Below, in pieces: positions 62,701-64,000 of a stretch of 64,000 bases of DNA (within the stretch, counting starts at the first letter, position 1; every line of letters starts with the position of its first letter). The stretch lies in contig JAGMVK010000002.1 in NCBI GenBank assembly GCA_020747065.1, positions 3,410,001 to 3,474,000 on the forward strand, given 5' to 3'. The stretch is from Cadophora sp. MPI-SDFR-AT-0126 (lineage: Eukaryota > Ascomycota > Leotiomycetes > Helotiales > Ploettnerulaceae). The position numbers and the translations under genes were made by a program. Under the pieces are notes generated by a model that saw only the letters and a list, made by a program, of their open reading frames with translations, was not told where the DNA came from and made no database searches.

Positions 62701-64000
62701 CTAAATTGACAATACAGCATCTTCCTGCTCAGCCTTCCATATATCTAAAGCTGAACAGGAAGAAACAAAATGTGGATGATTAACACGCAAGACACGTTTC
62801 TGACCTTGTACACATTCTTCCATAAGTCTTACAGCTTCAGTTTGTTTACCGTTCCCCTTCCACGTGAAAGCTAAGTTGTTCATGCTCGTCAGCGTGTCTG
62901 GGTGGTCCACTCCGAGCTTCGTCTTGAAAGTCTCCGTGACTTGAACGTCCAGCTTCTCCGCATCTTCCCACCGTCCTTGCTTCCAGTATGTCGATGCTAG
63001 GTTGGCCACGCTGGTCAGCGTGTCTGGGTGATCCACTCCGAGCTTCGTCTTGCTCGTCTCCATGACTTGCACCTCCAGCTTCTCTGCATCATCCCACCGG
63101 CCTTGGTTCCAAAACGTCGATGCTAAGTTGGCCATGATCGTCAGCGTGGAAGGGTGGTCCACTCCGAGCTTCGTCTTGCGAGTCTCCATAACTTGTACCT
63201 CCAGCTCTTCTGCAGCGCCCCACCGGCCATTCAACTTATATGCCAAGCCCACCATTGCCATCCCACTTAGCGTATACTTGTGCTCATTACCGAGAATCTT
63301 CTTTCGAACTTTCATTGCCTGAACTGACATAGTCTCCGCCTCTACACCATTCCCTATCATCCACGCGTACCACGCTGCCTTGTAGAGCACTGAAGCCCAG
63401 TCTAGCAAAGACTCTTGTTTCGTTGGCTTTTGTCCTGCTGCCGATTGCGCATGTGGGAAGAGTGTCTGACACCGTTCCCAATTCTCATACTCTCCCGTTG
63501 GAAGCTCTGCATTAAGATTCTTGATAAACTGATGTTTCCACCTCTCTGCCTGCGCACGATCTTCAAGCCATTTCCGTGTTGCTAGCTGAACTAGTCGATG
63601 CATTTCGAAGGTTGTGCCGGCTTTATTCGCGGAGATGAAAGAGAACTGTCGCAAGATGAAAACGTCATCCTCAAACTCATCATCTGCACTAGACTGTGAT
63701 GTGCTGTCTTCATCGTGGTCATTGTGCTCAGTATCATAATTCGCGCAATTACCCTCATTGTCATGTTTTGTGTCTTGCGTTGAGTCTCTCTGTTCGTTTC
63801 GGTTTCTAAGGAGTGTGTCAGGGATGCCTTGTCGGTCGAAAAAGCTCATTAGCGACAGTAGTCCAGCTGCTGATTGTCTAGTGGTCAGGATATACTCGAA
63901 AGAGATCTGCCATGTAATGATTATACAGTTCTCCGCCTCCCAATCTCGACGGTCCATACCGCCTTGTTTACCAAGAAGTCTTTCCTTCTTGCGATCATTC
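62701..64000 (-). CDS. NLR-type protein (NB-ARC/TPR), C-terminal part, truncated by the window edge
   Basis: The minus-strand frame from the stop at 62701 stays open to the right edge (64000), so the N-terminus, including the nucleotide-binding site, is missing from view. The visible part begins DRKKERLLGKQGGMDRRD and ITWQISFEYILTTRQSAAGL, typical of the ARC region of fungal NLRs. An acidic insertion (~70 residues) follows, then FEMHRLVQLATRKWL, the usual winged-helix phrase, and about five 42-residue kinesin-light-chain-type TPRs (KLGVDHPxTLTxxxNLAxTxWxQGRWxDAEKL), three of them nearly identical. Fungal NLRs act in non-self recognition and programmed cell death, and are common Starship cargo. 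Confidence 0.85.
   Translation of the reverse strand, partial: NDRKKERLLGKQGGMDRRDWEAENCIIITWQISFEYILTTRQSAAGLLSLMSFFDRQGIPDTLLRNRNEQRDSTQDTKHDNEGNCANYDTEHNDHDEDSTSQSSADDEFEDDVFILRQFSFISANKAGTTFEMHRLVQLATRKWLEDRAQAERWKHQFIKNLNAELPTGEYENWERCQTLFPHAQSAAGQKPTKQESLLDWASVLYKAAWYAWMIGNGVEAETMSVQAMKVRKKILGNEHKYTLSGMAMVGLAYKLNGRWGAAEELEVQVMETRKTKLGVDHPSTLTIMANLASTFWNQGRWDDAEKLEVQVMETSKTKLGVDHPDTLTSVANLASTYWKQGRWEDAEKLDVQVTETFKTKLGVDHPDTLTSMNNLAFTWKGNGKQTEAVRLMEECVQGQKRVLRVNHPHFVSSCSALDIWKAEQEDAVLSI

Noticed and set aside
1..64000. DUF3435 captain, reverse transcriptase, transposase, CRISPR array, tRNA or rRNA genes
   Set aside because: I looked for their motifs or B-box-like sequences in the translated frames and bases and found nothing I could support.

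Overview
The window looks like a stretch of a filamentous ascomycete (Pezizomycotina) genome; a leotiomycete is my guess but the sequence does not prove it. Almost all convincing genes have short introns of 44-66 bp with GTRNGT-like donors, CTAAC/CTRAY branch sites and TAG/CAG acceptors. Genes are monocistronic and often arranged as divergent pairs. There are no operons, no ribosome binding sites, and no rRNA or tRNA gene that I could support. Gene density is low (about 30 supported genes in 64 kb). The gaps hold dispersed repeats, minisatellites and gene remnants, so this reads as accessory rather than core genome.

Layout. 0-8 kb: a Ser/Pro-rich orphan, a small coiled-coil protein, a four-unit 72-bp tandem repeat, an intact DUF3723 gene and a coiled-coil gene. 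9.9-26.2 kb: a block of chromatin/ubiquitin-type genes, comprising a single-exon protein carrying both a JmjC and a SET domain (followed by a 53-bp hairpin), a C2H2 zinc-finger gene, a 2EXR-like gene, two related RING genes with SUMO-interacting-like IDLT motifs, an orphan, and a sirtuin. 26.4-41.2 kb: a J-domain protein divergent from a GPI-anchored-type secreted protein, an Ifi-6-16-like fragment, small Cys-rich and coiled-coil proteins, and a CVNH-type secreted protein. 41-51 kb: gene-poor, with remnants and minisatellites. 51.5-64 kb: a minimal MADS-box gene divergent from a ferric reductase, then a protein kinase-like gene, a Cys-rich protein overlapping it antisense, a DUF7587-like gene, an F-box-like gene, and the C-terminal half of an NB-ARC/TPR (NLR-type) protein running off the right edge.

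DUF3723, ferric reductase and NLR genes are three of the cargo families reported as typical of the giant fungal transposons called Starships. No DUF3435 tyrosine-recombinase captain is visible here, so the window could be the interior of such an element or an accessory island built from one. How the genes work together is inference. The most coherent idea is a cargo module able to write, erase or read chromatin and SUMO/ubiquitin marks (JmjC-SET, sirtuin, two SIM-RING proteins, C2H2 factor), next to defence or allorecognition-type genes (NLR, kinase, DUF7587). All splice structures were worked out by hand from frame and splice-site logic; none has transcript support.
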